Below, piece after piece: positions 6,654-15,226 of a stretch of DNA of 33,820 bases. The DNA lies in assembly GCA_902168115.1 (NCBI GenBank), contig CABHPB010000081.1, positions 1 to 33,820 on the forward strand, given 5' to 3'. Both the position numbers and the translations under genes were made by a program. This DNA comes from an uncultured Methylopila sp. (GTDB taxonomy: Bacteria; Pseudomonadota; Alphaproteobacteria; Rhizobiales; Methylopilaceae). Under the pieces are notes generated by a model. That model was not told where the DNA came from. It worked only from the letters and a program-made list of their open reading frames with translations, and did no database searches. Each line of letters opens with the position of its first letter. The first letter of the stretch is position 1.

Positions 6654-7436
6654 TCACTTGAGAACGGCCATCGCCTTGATCTCGGCCGGCAGGCCGACAA
6701 CGGACTTGCCTTTCGAGGCCTTGCCCGTCTTCAGGTCGACCGCGTAGAGCTTCTTCTTAAAGACGAGAAAGGCGGCGTTCTTCTTGCTCTTCGCATTGTA
6801 GGCGATCGCGAAGCCAACCCGCAGCGAGTCGAGGTTGACGCCGAGCTTTCCGACCTTGGAGAGCTTCGCGCCGTCGCCGTTCTGTTTGTAGAGCGACTTG
6901 GTCGCGACATCGACGTCGAACAGTTCGGTCTTCGAGGCGTCGCGGGTCGCGTTGGTGTAGCCGATCGCGGCGACCTTCGGCTGGCCGCCGCCCTTCTTGT
7001 AGCCGAGGGTCTTGCCGACCGCCGCCTGCCCGCTCGTCGGGTTGAACGTCGCCTGGCCGCCGTCGAAGAACGACACCAGCCGGCACTCCTCCTCCACCGG
7101 ATCGCAGGCCATGGAAGACGGCGGCACGAACAGCAGCCCGAGCGTCGCGATCCTCCGGACGAAGCCGTCGGACGGATCGATCTCGACGATCGACTTGTCG
7201 GTCATCACGCCGATGAGCCGGCCGTCGCCGGGCAGCACGGCCATCGTGTTCAGGACCACCGGGCCGAAGCTGGAATCGAGGTCGAGCGTGTCGAACAGCT
7301 TCGCCGAACCGGAATCGACGAGGAACACCTCGTCCCCGGATGCGCTGAGGATCGCGAGCGTCGCCGCGGACGCGGTCTGAAGTGCGGACGCGACGAGAAA
7401 CGCCGCCGTTAAAACCCAGCCACGCGCCCGCATCAT
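6654..7436 (-). CDS. DUF4394-type exported protein
   Basis: 261-residue protein with a signal peptide (WVLTAAFLVASALQTASA, cleaved near residue 24). The body has short beta-rich repeats of the kind LFDTLDLDSS, LIGVMTDKSIVEIDP and LYAVDLKTG, suggesting a propeller-like fold. The stretch TELFDVDVATKSLYKQ followed by GDGAKLSKVGKLGVNL matches what I recall of DUF4394 (TTLYgID, then NdGtLt.vGpLGvd). Two cysteines (CDPVEEEC) may form a disulfide. I chose the MM start at 7436/7433 because GGAGCGG lies just upstream on the minus strand; an upstream start at 7493 would bury the signal peptide. Function is not known; it acts outside the cytoplasm. Confidence 0.75.
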   Translation of the reverse strand: MMRARGWVLTAAFLVASALQTASAATLAILSASGDEVFLVDSGSAKLFDTLDLDSSFGPVVLNTMAVLPGDGRLIGVMTDKSIVEIDPSDGFVRRIATLGLLFVPPSSMACDPVEEECRLVSFFDGGQATFNPTSGQAAVGKTLGYKKGGGQPKVAAIGYTNATRDASKTELFDVDVATKSLYKQNGDGAKLSKVGKLGVNLDSLRVGFAIAYNAKSKKNAAFLVFKKKLYAVDLKTGKASKGKSVVGLPAEIKAMAVLK

Positions 7437-7676
7437 CCGCTCCCGGCAAGCAAGGCCGGGACGAATAGAGCTCGAACCTGGCCCGTCCGACAATTCAATA
7501 GGGCGTTGTCGGTATTACTACCTAGAGGGCCGCCGGACCGCGTCGGGCGACCAGACACGCGGTCGATGCGGACGGAGACGATCGGCGCCCGGCTCTGACC
7601 GCCCAAGCGAACGGTTCCACGGGATCGCGCCCGCACGCTCCTTGCCGCGGCGCAAAACCCCTGATATCCGCGCGCC

Positions 7677-9482
7677 ATGTCCGCCGAGCCGCAGCCCAAC
7701 ATCCGCAACTTCTCGATCGTCGCCCATATCGACCATGGGAAGTCGACGCTCGCCGACCGCCTGATCCAGCTGACCGGGGGCCTCGCCGACCGCGAGATGC
7801 AGGAGCAGGTGCTCGACTCGATGGACATCGAGCGCGAGCGCGGCATCACCATCAAGGCGCAGACGGTGCGCCTCGCCTATCCGGCCAAGGACGGCAAGAC
7901 CTACATCCTGAACCTCATGGACACGCCGGGCCATGTCGACTTCGCCTATGAGGTCTCCCGGTCGCTGGCAGCCTGCGAGGGCTCGCTGCTGGTGGTTGAC
8001 GCCTCCCAGGGCGTCGAGGCGCAGACGCTCGCCAACGTCTATCAGGCGCTCGACAACAACCACGAGATCGTCCCGGTCCTGAACAAGATCGACCTGCCCG
8101 CGGCCGAGCCCGACCGCATCAAGGCGCAGATCGAGGAGGTCATCGGCCTCGACGCCTCCGACGCGGTGCCCATCTCGGCCAAGACTGGCCTCGGCATCGA
8201 CCTCGTGCTGGAAGCCATCGTCAACCGCCTGCCGCCTCCGAAGGGCGACCGCGCGGCGCCGCTGAAGGCTATGCTCGTCGACAGCTGGTACGACGTCTAT
8301 CTCGGCGTCGTGGTGCTGATCCGCGTCGTCGACGGCGTGCTCAGGAAGGGCATGAAAATCCGCCTGATGGGCACAGGCGCGGCCTATGACGTCGACAAGG
8401 TCGGCGTGTTCACGCCGAAGATGACCGACATCGCCGAGCTCGGCCCGGGCGAGATCGGCTTCCTCACCGGATCGATCAAGGAGGTCGCCGACACCCGCGT
8501 CGGCGACACCATCACCGAGGAGAAGCGCCAGACCAAGGAGATGCTGCCGGGCTTCAAGCCGGCGCAGCCGGTGGTGTTCTGCGGCCTGTTCCCGGTCGAC
8601 GCAGCCGACTTCGAGGACCTGCGCGCCGCGATGGGCAAGCTGCGCCTCAACGACGCGAGCTTCTCCTACGAGATGGAGACCTCGGCCGCGCTCGGTTTCG
8701 GGTTCCGCTGCGGCTTCCTCGGGCTCCTGCACCTCGAGATCATCCAGGAGCGGCTGGAGCGCGAGTTCAATCTCGACCTGATCGCGACCGCGCCGTCGGT
8801 CATCTACAAGATCGCGATGACGAACGGCGACGAGATCGAGCTGCACAACCCGGCCGACATGCCGGACGTCGTGAAGATCGACGAGATCGCCGAGCCCTGG
8901 ATCAAGGCGACGATCCTCACGCCCGACGAATATCTCGGCGCGGTGCTAAAGCTCTGCCAGGACAGGCGCGGCATCCAGTCGGAGCTGTCCTATGTGGGCT
9001 CGCGCGCGATGGTGGTCTACGACCTGCCGCTGAACGAAGTGGTGTTCGACTTCTACGACCGGCTGAAGTCGATCTCGAAGGGCTACGCCTCGTTCGACTA
9101 CCACATCACCGAGTATCGCGCGGGCGACCTCGTGAAGATGTCGATCCTCGTCAACTCCGAGCCCGTCGACGCGCTGTCGATGCTGGTCCACCGCACCCGC
9201 GCCGAAGCCCGTGGCCGGGTGATGTGCGAGAAGCTCAAGGAGCTGATCCCGCCGCACCTGTTCGTCATCCCGGTGCAGGCGGCGCTCGGCGGCAAGATCA
9301 TCGCCCGAGAGACCATCCGGGCGCTGCGCAAGGACGTCACCGCCAAATGCTACGGCGGCGACGCGTCCCGAAAGCGCAAGCTGCTCGACAAGCAGAAGGC
9401 CGGCAAGAAGAAGCTGCGCCAGTTCGGCCGGGTCGAGATCCCGCAGGAAGCCTTCATCGCCGCGTTGAAGATGGACGAGTGA
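7677..9482 (+). CDS. lepA: Translation elongation factor 4 (LepA)
   Basis: 601-residue ribosome-associated GTPase, exactly the usual family length. The P-loop is AHIDHGKST (near residues 16-24), switch II is DTPGHVDF, and the G4 box is NKID (about 138-141). The C-terminal LepA-specific domain includes the conserved basic [28 protein letters not shown] stretch. LepA remodels translocating ribosomes and aids translation initiation or ribosome assembly. It has its own promoter region to the left (7494-7676). Its stop is only four bases from the stop of a convergent AT-rich foreign-looking gene, so the normal downstream chromosomal neighbour has been displaced. Confidence 0.98.
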   Translation: MSAEPQPNIRNFSIVAHIDHGKSTLADRLIQLTGGLADREMQEQVLDSMDIERERGITIKAQTVRLAYPAKDGKTYILNLMDTPGHVDFAYEVSRSLAACEGSLLVVDASQGVEAQTLANVYQALDNNHEIVPVLNKIDLPAAEPDRIKAQIEEVIGLDASDAVPISAKTGLGIDLVLEAIVNRLPPPKGDRAAPLKAMLVDSWYDVYLGVVVLIRVVDGVLRKGMKIRLMGTGAAYDVDKVGVFTPKMTDIAELGPGEIGFLTGSIKEVADTRVGDTITEEKRQTKEMLPGFKPAQPVVFCGLFPVDAADFEDLRAAMGKLRLNDASFSYEMETSAALGFGFRCGFLGLLHLEIIQERLEREFNLDLIATAPSVIYKIAMTNGDEIELHNPADMPDVVKIDEIAEPWIKATILTPDEYLGAVLKLCQDRRGIQSELSYVGSRAMVVYDLPLNEVVFDFYDRLKSISKGYASFDYHITEYRAGDLVKMSILVNSEPVDALSMLVHRTRAEARGRVMCEKLKELIPPHLFVIPVQAALGGKIIARETIRALRKDVTAKCYGGDASRKRKLLDKQKAGKKKLRQFGRVEIPQEAFIAALKMDE

Positions 9483-9486
9483 GGCG

Positions 9487-10662
9487 TTAGGGCTGAAGAT
9501 TGCAACTACCGTCGCTCTGCACTGCATCGCGGATTTTATTGTTATAGAACACCAACTGCTCTCGAGAGAGAGGAACAAACTGCTCATAATCAGCTATATT
9601 TTGACGAGATATCAACATCGTATACGTAACTTCTAGATAATACGACACAACACCGCCAGACGATTCGTCCGCGTTGATAAAAATACTCATTCCAACGGTT
9701 TCTCTATAATTTGGAAATATTTCTGATATCGAGGATTCCTTCTTCAATCTAAAGGGGCCCACCCCCTTATTAGTGGGCACCGCCACTGTCTGAAATGAGT
9801 ACGGCCTACCCTCAAAAACTGACTTCCATTTACGAGCTATAGTCGAAAAAACATTCTCACCTGCTGGAATGCCTATCTGACAGGAGAATGAGTTTGGAGG
9901 TTCAAGCGAATAACCACCCTCAAAGAAACCATATATAAATCTTACATATGTCTTCCCTTCGCTCTCTATTACCACCGCTGTGCAATGCGGAGCCTCTGGA
10001 TCCGCTTTCATAAAATACATCCAGCACAACTGCGTTGATTTTCTTATCCTTCCGCTATCGTGCGAAACAACAACTATATTTAGTCCATTTCTGTCGGGAC
10101 GCTGGTTGGCTGCCCATTCCACAATTTCATTCCAGATACGCAACACTTCAGCTGCGTCTGGATCCTTGTCGGCATCAATCCACGCTATTTTCTCTTGATA
10201 AGCCCAACCATGATCTATTGGGTTAAGCAGCGAGCCATTTCCAGTGAAGCTAAAATTTCGGATTCTTTTCCAAAATACGTCCCTATCATACCCGGTTGCG
10301 CTAACTGCCTCACCCGCGATCTTTCGAAACAAATTACCTGGCATTACTGGAATTGCACGTTCAACAACGAAGTCGCCTGCATCAACAAAGCATTTCATTT
10401 TGACACCCTTTACTTTGCACGGAGTGTCAAATATTTTACCCCCACTCGACTTCACTCGTCTCTCGCGCAACTGTTTGAATATCGTATCGCTGGACTCAGT
10501 AAATTCACCACCAATACCACCTTGCGTGACAATACCCCCAATATCGCCATTCGATCGAATAATCATTTTTGGCGACGATAACACTGTTTCCGAGGTGCAA
10601 AGACTTAGGAAAATGGCCAAAGTGTACAAAATCACAGACCTAAACATCCAACTACGCTCCAT
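9487..10662 (-). CDS. Exported protein of unknown function, AT-rich island
   Basis: 391 residues; not recognised. The N-terminus has one hydrophobic segment (about 7-24, FRSVILYTLAIFLSLCTS) that reads as a signal peptide or signal anchor. The rest is soluble and contains six cysteines (82, 91, 213, 227, 261, 387), an even number consistent with periplasmic disulfides. Visible stretches include VKGVKMKCFVDAGDFVVE (85-102), WIDADKDPDAAEVLRIWNEIVEW (161-183), LNIVVVSHDSGR (194-205) and FIYGFFEGGYSLEPP (242-256). No Walker, nuclease or protease motif is evident. The ATG at 10662 lies inside the 3' end of the membrane-protein gene (11-base overlap ATGGAGCGTAG) with AAGG upstream, so translation is probably coupled. 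Codon use is AT-rich, unlike all genes around it. The two proteins likely work together at the membrane. Confidence 0.75.
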   Translation of the reverse strand: MERSWMFRSVILYTLAIFLSLCTSETVLSSPKMIIRSNGDIGGIVTQGGIGGEFTESSDTIFKQLRERRVKSSGGKIFDTPCKVKGVKMKCFVDAGDFVVERAIPVMPGNLFRKIAGEAVSATGYDRDVFWKRIRNFSFTGNGSLLNPIDHGWAYQEKIAWIDADKDPDAAEVLRIWNEIVEWAANQRPDRNGLNIVVVSHDSGRIRKSTQLCWMYFMKADPEAPHCTAVVIESEGKTYVRFIYGFFEGGYSLEPPNSFSCQIGIPAGENVFSTIARKWKSVFEGRPYSFQTVAVPTNKGVGPFRLKKESSISEIFPNYRETVGMSIFINADESSGGVVSYYLEVTYTMLISRQNIADYEQFVPLSREQLVFYNNKIRDAVQSDGSCNLQP

Positions 10663-11179
10663 CCGCCTTAGATGACGATTGGAATAGCCAAGCCGTGATT
10701 ATAGAAACTGTGGCAGTAAATAGCCCAAGCAGTACAGTTAACCAATCTGTATATCTTGAAAACGACATGCCGATCCCCGGCGGCGCACCAACATCATTGG
10801 AAACAATGTAAGACCAAGATAAAGCAGAAAAAACCAATAGAAATATAAAAAACGGCGCGCACGTCATCAGAAGCATTAAATTTCTATCCTTTACAAAAAG
10901 ATCCCTTTTATCTGTTGACTTGACTATGTAATAGCAACATTGACCTAAGTAGCCTATAAGAATAGGGCTTATCTGCTTAACGACCTGATATGATTGATCG
11001 TACGAAATTGGTAGCCCCAGTGTCGGCGCTAAGGCAAACCCAACAAATAATACGCACAAAAACACAATGCTAGATAACACAATGAAGTACCGAGCGCGGG
11101 CTAGCGCCCGTTGATCAGCACGATCAACTTTGTCAACCAAATGCATGCCGAGGCCACAAAAATCGAGATAACCAGCCAA
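10652..11179 (-). CDS. Small multi-pass membrane protein, AT-rich island
   Basis: 175 residues from a TTG start at 11179, or 164 from the ATG at 11146; neither has a strong ribosome binding site. The first 30 residues are charged and probably cytoplasmic (VDKVDRADQRALARARY). Hydrophobic segments lie at about 31-51, 70-86 (weak, with CCYY), 101-123 and 145-166, so three or four membrane spans. There are no enzyme motifs. It is the first gene of a two-gene unit whose second product is exported, suggesting a membrane partner or anchor. Function unknown. Composition marks it as foreign to this chromosome. Confidence 0.7.
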   Translation of the reverse strand: MAGYLDFCGLGMHLVDKVDRADQRALARARYFIVLSSIVFLCVLFVGFALAPTLGLPISYDQSYQVVKQISPILIGYLGQCCYYIVKSTDKRDLFVKDRNLMLLMTCAPFFIFLLVFSALSWSYIVSNDVGAPPGIGMSFSRYTDWLTVLLGLFTATVSIITAWLFQSSSKADGA

Positions 11180-11200
11180 CTCAAATTAGAATGCTAGCCT

Positions 11201-11215
11201 ATTCAACATTTGAAT
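11201..11215. promoter_or_regulatory. Inverted repeat ATTCAA-CAT-TTGAAT upstream of the island genes
   Basis: Perfect 6-bp arms with a 3-base spacer, in the AT-rich leader 22 bases before the TTG start of the membrane protein. It may be an operator or part of the island promoter; no regulator gene is present in the island. Confidence 0.3.
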
Positions 11216-11306
11216 CGGCAGAGGAACAAAAAAACAACCTGTTAGCAAGTCAGAAAATACGTTCTTGGCCAGCTTTGCTCTCGGCCTGTCTAAACTAGTG
11301 GCCGCC

Positions 11307-12590
11307 TTACACGAACTCGACCTCGAGCTTGCGCTCGGTCACCGCGACGATGCGGCAGGGACGGACCCGGGCGTCGGTGTCGATGGCGAGCTCGAACGTG
11401 TCCGGCAGGCCGGCCGTGCTCACGACGTCGATGCCCGCGCCGCCATCTGAGAGGCTCCGGATCGTGCAGTCCCGCGAGCGCGCGCGGCGGTCGAACAGGA
11501 TCTTGCCGCCCTTCAGCACACGGCGTCGGCCGTTCGGCTCGACCGCCTCCGCCGGACGGGCCATGACGCAGCGGTCGCGGCCCTGCATCTTCGCAAGATA
11601 AAGCGCCGCGTCCGCTTCCTGGATAAGCGCGTCGGCGTCGATCGTCCCTCGCGGCTTGGCGGCGACGCCGAAGCTCGCGGTCACCTGAAAGGCCCCGCCG
11701 GTTCCGCTGAAGGATTCGTCCGCGATCGCGGCCCGCAGGCGCTCGGCGACCTCGAAGGCGGCGCGTGGGCCCGTGTGCGGCAGCAGCACGCCGAACTCCT
11801 CGCCGCCGAGGCGCCCGATGACGTCAGAGACGCGCAGCTGCTTGAGGCACGCGGCGACCGATCGCGCGAGCACGGCGTCGCCGGCCGGATGCCCATGCTT
11901 GTCGTTGACCTGCTTGAAGTGGTCGAGGTCCAGCACGATGAGACTCAGCTCATGGTCATGCCGCGTGGCGAGATGAAGCGCGCGGCCGAGCTCCTCGCGG
12001 AAGGCGCGGCGCGAGGCCGCCCCGGTCAGCGCGTCGCTCGTCGCCAGCTGGCGAAGCTCCAGCTCGTCCATCACGACCTGGGCAAGCTCCTTCAGCGTAT
12101 CGAGCTGGTCCGCGCCGAACTCCCGCGGCTCGCGATCGATCAGGCAGAGCGTTCCGAGCACGTGCCCGTCGGGCGAGAACACGGGCGCGCCGGCGTAGAA
12201 CCGGATCTTTGGATCGCCGGTGACGAAGTCGTTCTGGGTGAAACGCGCGTCCTTGAGCGTGTCCTCCACGACGAGCGGCGCGCGCTGCACGATCGGGATG
12301 TTGCAGAAGGCGGGCTCCCGGCTCGCCTGGGGCGCCTCGAGCCCAACCCGCGACTTGAACCACTGCCGATGGGCGTCCAGCAGGGCGACCACGACGATCG
12401 GCACGCCGAAGATGCGCTTGGCGAGGCGCGTGATCCGGTCGAACGCCTCTTCGCGCGGCGTGTCTAGGACATCGTAGCGATCGAGCGCCGCGAGCCTCGC
12501 CGCCTCCAGCCCGCATTCCAGGCGCGAGGCGGTGGTCACGCCGTCGACATCGGCGATCGCCTCGGAAGGATGAAGCCGCAGGTCGTCCAT
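11307..12590 (-). CDS. GAF-GGDEF-PilZ diguanylate cyclase
   Basis: 427-residue cytoplasmic signalling enzyme making cyclic di-GMP from GTP. Domains in order: an N-terminal GAF-like sensor (about 28-168, starting LAALDRYDVLDTPREEAFDRITRLA, the GAF form common in soluble cyclases), a GGDEF domain (about 183-345) with intact active-site GGEEF at 262-266 and an RVSD inhibitory I-site five residues ahead (253-256), then a PilZ-like tail (about 355-427, RRRVLKGGKILF followed by CTIRSLSDGGAG). The cyclase should be active and feedback-inhibited. The PilZ-like tail has Ser where the D/NxSxxG motif has Asp/Asn, so c-di-GMP binding there is uncertain. The start at 12590 follows GAGGAG; an upstream ATG at 12626 is less likely. 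Confidence 0.9.
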   Translation of the reverse strand: MDDLRLHPSEAIADVDGVTTASRLECGLEAARLAALDRYDVLDTPREEAFDRITRLAKRIFGVPIVVVALLDAHRQWFKSRVGLEAPQASREPAFCNIPIVQRAPLVVEDTLKDARFTQNDFVTGDPKIRFYAGAPVFSPDGHVLGTLCLIDREPREFGADQLDTLKELAQVVMDELELRQLATSDALTGAASRRAFREELGRALHLATRHDHELSLIVLDLDHFKQVNDKHGHPAGDAVLARSVAACLKQLRVSDVIGRLGGEEFGVLLPHTGPRAAFEVAERLRAAIADESFSGTGGAFQVTASFGVAAKPRGTIDADALIQEADAALYLAKMQGRDRCVMARPAEAVEPNGRRRVLKGGKILFDRRARSRDCTIRSLSDGGAGIDVVSTAGLPDTFELAIDTDARVRPCRIVAVTERKLEVEFV

Positions 12591-12701
12591 CGCTGTCGTC
12601 TCCTCGCCCCGTTCGGTTCGAGCCAAAGCCGCGGCGCGCGGCGCACGAAAACACAGCTTTTCGATACGCCGATTTTCTTTCGGATTTTTCGCACAAGCCG
12701 C

Positions 12702-13115
12702 TCAAATGCCGCCAAAGCCGCCGATCGCTTCGTGCAGCCGGTCGACCAAACGCTCCCGGTCCTTGAGTTCGCACTCCCACAGCGTGAGCGTCCGCCAGCC
12801 GAGCGCGCCCAGTTCCCCGCTGACGCGCGCGTCGCGGGCGACGTTGCGCGCGATCTTGGCCTTCCAGTAGTCGGCGTTGGTCTTCGGCGCGCGGGCGCCG
12901 CGCGCGCAGTCGTGGCCGTGCCAGAAGCAGCCATGGACGAAGACCGCGAGCCGGGCGCGGGGGAAGACGAGGTCCGGACTGCCCGGAAGATCCTTGCGGT
13001 GCAGCCGAAACCTGTAGCCGAGCGCGTGGGCGGTGCGCCGCACCAGCAGTTCGGGACCCGTGTCGCGTCCCTTGACCGCGCGCATCACGGCGGAGCGCGC
13101 CGGATCGGTCGTCAC
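12702..13115 (-). CDS. vsr: Very short patch repair endonuclease (Vsr)
   Basis: 137-residue endonuclease that nicks 5' of the T in T:G mismatches left when 5-methylcytosine deaminates. Motifs: MRAVKGRDTGPELLVRR near the start, GSPDLVFPRARLAVFVHGCFWHGHDC in the middle (catalytic Asp and zinc-binding His/Cys residues of the family), and NADYWKAKIARN followed by WRTLTLWECEL at the end. I place the start at GTG 13115, which overlaps the methyltransferase stop by four bases (GTGA), so the two are translationally coupled. A start at 13178 would add a non-conserved extension inside the methyltransferase gene. The pairing with a cytosine methyltransferase explains its role. Confidence 0.92.
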   Translation of the reverse strand: MTTDPARSAVMRAVKGRDTGPELLVRRTAHALGYRFRLHRKDLPGSPDLVFPRARLAVFVHGCFWHGHDCARGARAPKTNADYWKAKIARNVARDARVSGELGALGWRTLTLWECELKDRERLVDRLHEAIGGFGGI

Positions 13116-14260
13116 ACCGCCAGCCTGTCGTCGCTCTCGAGGCCGACCAGACGCTCGATCAGTTCGGCCGCCAGCCATCGGACGACCGGCACGGCGACCC
13201 CGTCGCCCGCGAGCTTGTAGGCGTCGTTGTACCGGGCCGGCAGGACGTAGTCGTCCGCTAGGCCCATGAGGCGCGCGGCCTCACGGCCGGACAGCAGACG
13301 CGTGCGGATCTCTCCCCGGTCGATCTCCAGGAGGAACTGGCGGCTCGAGCCGCCCGCCGGCGTGCGAAGGCAGCCGGCGAGGCCGTCGAAACGCGCCTCC
13401 GCGCGCTGCGTCTTGCCGCCGGCCCCGTCCGGCCGGATGCGGCGGTAGACGGCGCCGACCCGGCGCTCGCCCGCGGCGAGAATCGCGTCGATGCGCGCCC
13501 GGTGCAGCGGCGCCATCTGGTCGAGCAGGGCCTGCGTCTCCGCGGCGCTGCGCCAGGCGACGTCGCGCGGCGCGTCCTCGAGGATCGCGGCGAGGCGGGG
13601 AACGTTCGCGCGCGGCGCGTCGAGCCGCCACCAGATCCAGTCCGGCTTCGTCGCCTCGTCCAGCCCGGCGTGGGCGACGACGAGCGCCTTCGGGCTCCAG
13701 GGCGCGACCGGCTCTCGCGAAAGCAGCGGCGCCGGGATGGCGGCGTCACGATCGACGGCGACGATGAAGAGCCTCGGCCGCGACTGCGGCAGGAACAGCG
13801 CCGCGTCCACGACGAGAGCGCCGAAGCGGTAGCCGGCCTCCGACAGCGCCTTGCCGATCGCCGCGAAGTCCCGCCCGCCGCGCGAGGTCAGCGCGCCGCA
13901 GACGTTTTCGAGCACGAGAACTCTCGGGGCCCGGCCCGTCTCCCGCAGGACGTGCATCGCCGACATGAACCCGTAGAAAGCGCCGGACCGCGCGCCGTCG
14001 AGGCCGGCGCCGGCGCCGGCGAGCGACAGGTCCTGGCAGGGAAAGGAGCCCCAGGCGAGATCCGCGCGACAGTGCGGCAGATGGGGCGCTGCCTCGTTGA
14101 CGTCGCCCAGCCAGAAGTCATTGTCTCCGAAATTCGCGCGATAGCTGGCGGCCTTCTTCGGCGACAGGTCGTTCGCGAACAGACAGTCCCAACCGGCGCC
14201 GAGACCGGCTCGCGCCATGCCTCCGCCCGCGAAGAACTCAAGAAAGCCCGGCCGGCTCAC
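13112..14260 (-). CDS. dcm: DNA (cytosine-5-)-methyltransferase
   Basis: 382-residue enzyme moving a methyl group from S-adenosylmethionine to C5 of cytosine in a specific site. Motif I is FLEFFAGGGMARAGL (7-21), motif IV is GSFPCQDLS with the catalytic Cys (about 71-79), motif VI is LVLENVCG (about 114-121), motif VIII is QSRPRLFIV (near 160), and the C-terminal motifs IX/X include YKLAGDGVAVPVVRWLA. The target-recognition region between VIII and IX gives no clue to the site. The gene is coupled to vsr downstream. No restriction endonuclease is recognised on either side, so it looks like a solitary Dcm-type methylase. Codon use is like the host, so it is not a recent arrival. Confidence 0.93.
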   Translation of the reverse strand: MSRPGFLEFFAGGGMARAGLGAGWDCLFANDLSPKKAASYRANFGDNDFWLGDVNEAAPHLPHCRADLAWGSFPCQDLSLAGAGAGLDGARSGAFYGFMSAMHVLRETGRAPRVLVLENVCGALTSRGGRDFAAIGKALSEAGYRFGALVVDAALFLPQSRPRLFIVAVDRDAAIPAPLLSREPVAPWSPKALVVAHAGLDEATKPDWIWWRLDAPRANVPRLAAILEDAPRDVAWRSAAETQALLDQMAPLHRARIDAILAAGERRVGAVYRRIRPDGAGGKTQRAEARFDGLAGCLRTPAGGSSRQFLLEIDRGEIRTRLLSGREAARLMGLADDYVLPARYNDAYKLAGDGVAVPVVRWLAAELIERLVGLESDDRLAV

Positions 14261-14413
14261 GTCGACGACGTATCCGTGAAAACGCTCGATCCGGGTCTGG
14301 CGAAAAGTGCCAAGGCGACCTCTCGGCGAGTCATTGCATCGCCGCGAGACTAGCGCGCGCAGGCTTTGCGAGCCAACGCGCGCCGCGCTTCTCCTTGGGA
14401 TAAGCGTCGCGGT

Positions 14414-14620
14414 TCAGGCGTGCGCGCGGCGCTTGTGCTCGCGCTCGAAACCGTACGCGCCCCGACCCCCGATGTCCTCGTCTCCGCGCTCGCTCTCGCT
14501 GAGCGCCTCCCACAATGACCGGAGCTTTTCGGGCAATGGCTCGTCGAGCTGCCCTTCGCGCGCGTCGCGATAGGCGACGCCCAAAAGCTCCAGCGTGTCT
14601 TGGTCCAGCACCGCACTCAT
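14414..14620 (-). CDS. Small hypothetical protein (possibly NepR-like)
   Basis: 68 residues, start at ATG 14620 preceded by GAGAGGAG at good spacing. The core reads LLGVAYRDAREGQLDEPLPEKLRSLWEALSESE, then an acidic and basic tail ending HKRRAHA. The string Y-x-x-x-x-EPLPEKL resembles the EPVP/EPIPDRF core of alphaproteobacterial NepR anti-sigma factors, but NepR is normally beside phyR and ecfG, which are absent. The resemblance is weak, so I leave the function open. It lies between dcm and another small gene on the same strand, with separate spacing. Confidence 0.55.
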   Translation of the reverse strand: MSAVLDQDTLELLGVAYRDAREGQLDEPLPEKLRSLWEALSESERGDEDIGGRGAYGFEREHKRRAHA

Positions 14621-14719
14621 CTTTCCGCTCCTCTCGGCCAAATGAACGCAGCAAGTGTCTTCGGAGTTCCATTGCGCGCGATTACTTCGCGCCTTGTCGT
14701 GGCGGACGTCCCGCCTTGA

Positions 14720-15058
14720 TCAGGCCGCGGATTTGGCGAGCGTGACGCGCCTGCGGCCTGCTGCGGACTGTCCCTCGCGGCCGAATTCGGCGATCCGTCC
14801 CCGGCTCTGCGCGAACAGCACCTGACCCATGACGCCCGCGAGGCGGCTGAGATCGGCGGCGTCACAGGTGCGGGCGATGGCCAGCCCGAGATCGCGGAAA
14901 TGGGCGCGTCCGTAGCAGTAGACCGCGAGCTCGATCTTTATCGGGCCGGTCAGGCCTGCGGACATCGCAGTGAACTCGTTCGGCCCTGCGCGATAGAGCG
15001 CGCTCAGGAAGTCCACCGGCACCGGGCAGGCTTCAGCGTGTTCGCCATAACTCGTCAT
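14720..15058 (-). CDS. Small uncharacterised protein
   Basis: 112 residues, start at ATG 15058 with a strong AGGAGG seven bases ahead; longer in-frame versions to 15178 lack such a site. Sequence begins MTSYGEHAEACPVPVDFLSALYRAGPNEF, continues with a helical central part (LGLAIARTCDAADLSRLAGVMGQVLFAQSR) and ends basic (GRRRVTLAKSAA). No signal peptide, membrane span or known motif is seen. It is divergent from the small gene at 15227 across a 168-base spacer with AT-rich patches that probably holds both promoters. Function unknown; third-position GC supports a real gene. Confidence 0.6.
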   Translation of the reverse strand: MTSYGEHAEACPVPVDFLSALYRAGPNEFTAMSAGLTGPIKIELAVYCYGRAHFRDLGLAIARTCDAADLSRLAGVMGQVLFAQSRGRIAEFGREGQSAAGRRRVTLAKSAA

Positions 15059-15226
15059 GATCGTACCCTCCTGCTCGGAAGCTAAGGAGGCTATGGCGAA
15101 CAAAACGTTAATAGGCGCGACTAAGACCCCCCGGCCGTTAAGATTTTTGCGTCTGCCGCGGAACCGGCGGGCCGGCATGCGAGTTGCATGGAAGCTGGGC
15201 GGCGTTCCGAGGCAGAGGAGGCGCTG

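Larger units (their letters stand above)
9483..11300. other. AT-rich two-gene island inserted beside lepA
   Basis: Base composition changes abruptly. A counted line inside (10021-10080) is 42% G+C, while lines just outside are 62% (9421-9480) and 72% (11341-11400). The change occurs at the lepA stop and again just before the diguanylate cyclase gene. The island holds two overlapping minus-strand genes and about 120 bases of AT-rich leader. No integrase, transposase, tRNA or flanking direct repeat was recognised. Recent horizontal transfer is inferred from composition and codon use. Confidence 0.75.

Noticed and set aside
6472-6747. 91-residue plus-strand frame beside the DUF4394 gene
   Set aside because: It overlaps the end of the DUF4394 gene, has no ribosome binding site and no protein-like pattern.
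7518-8846. 442-residue open frame antisense to lepA
   Set aside because: LepA is unmistakable on the other strand; this is a composition shadow.
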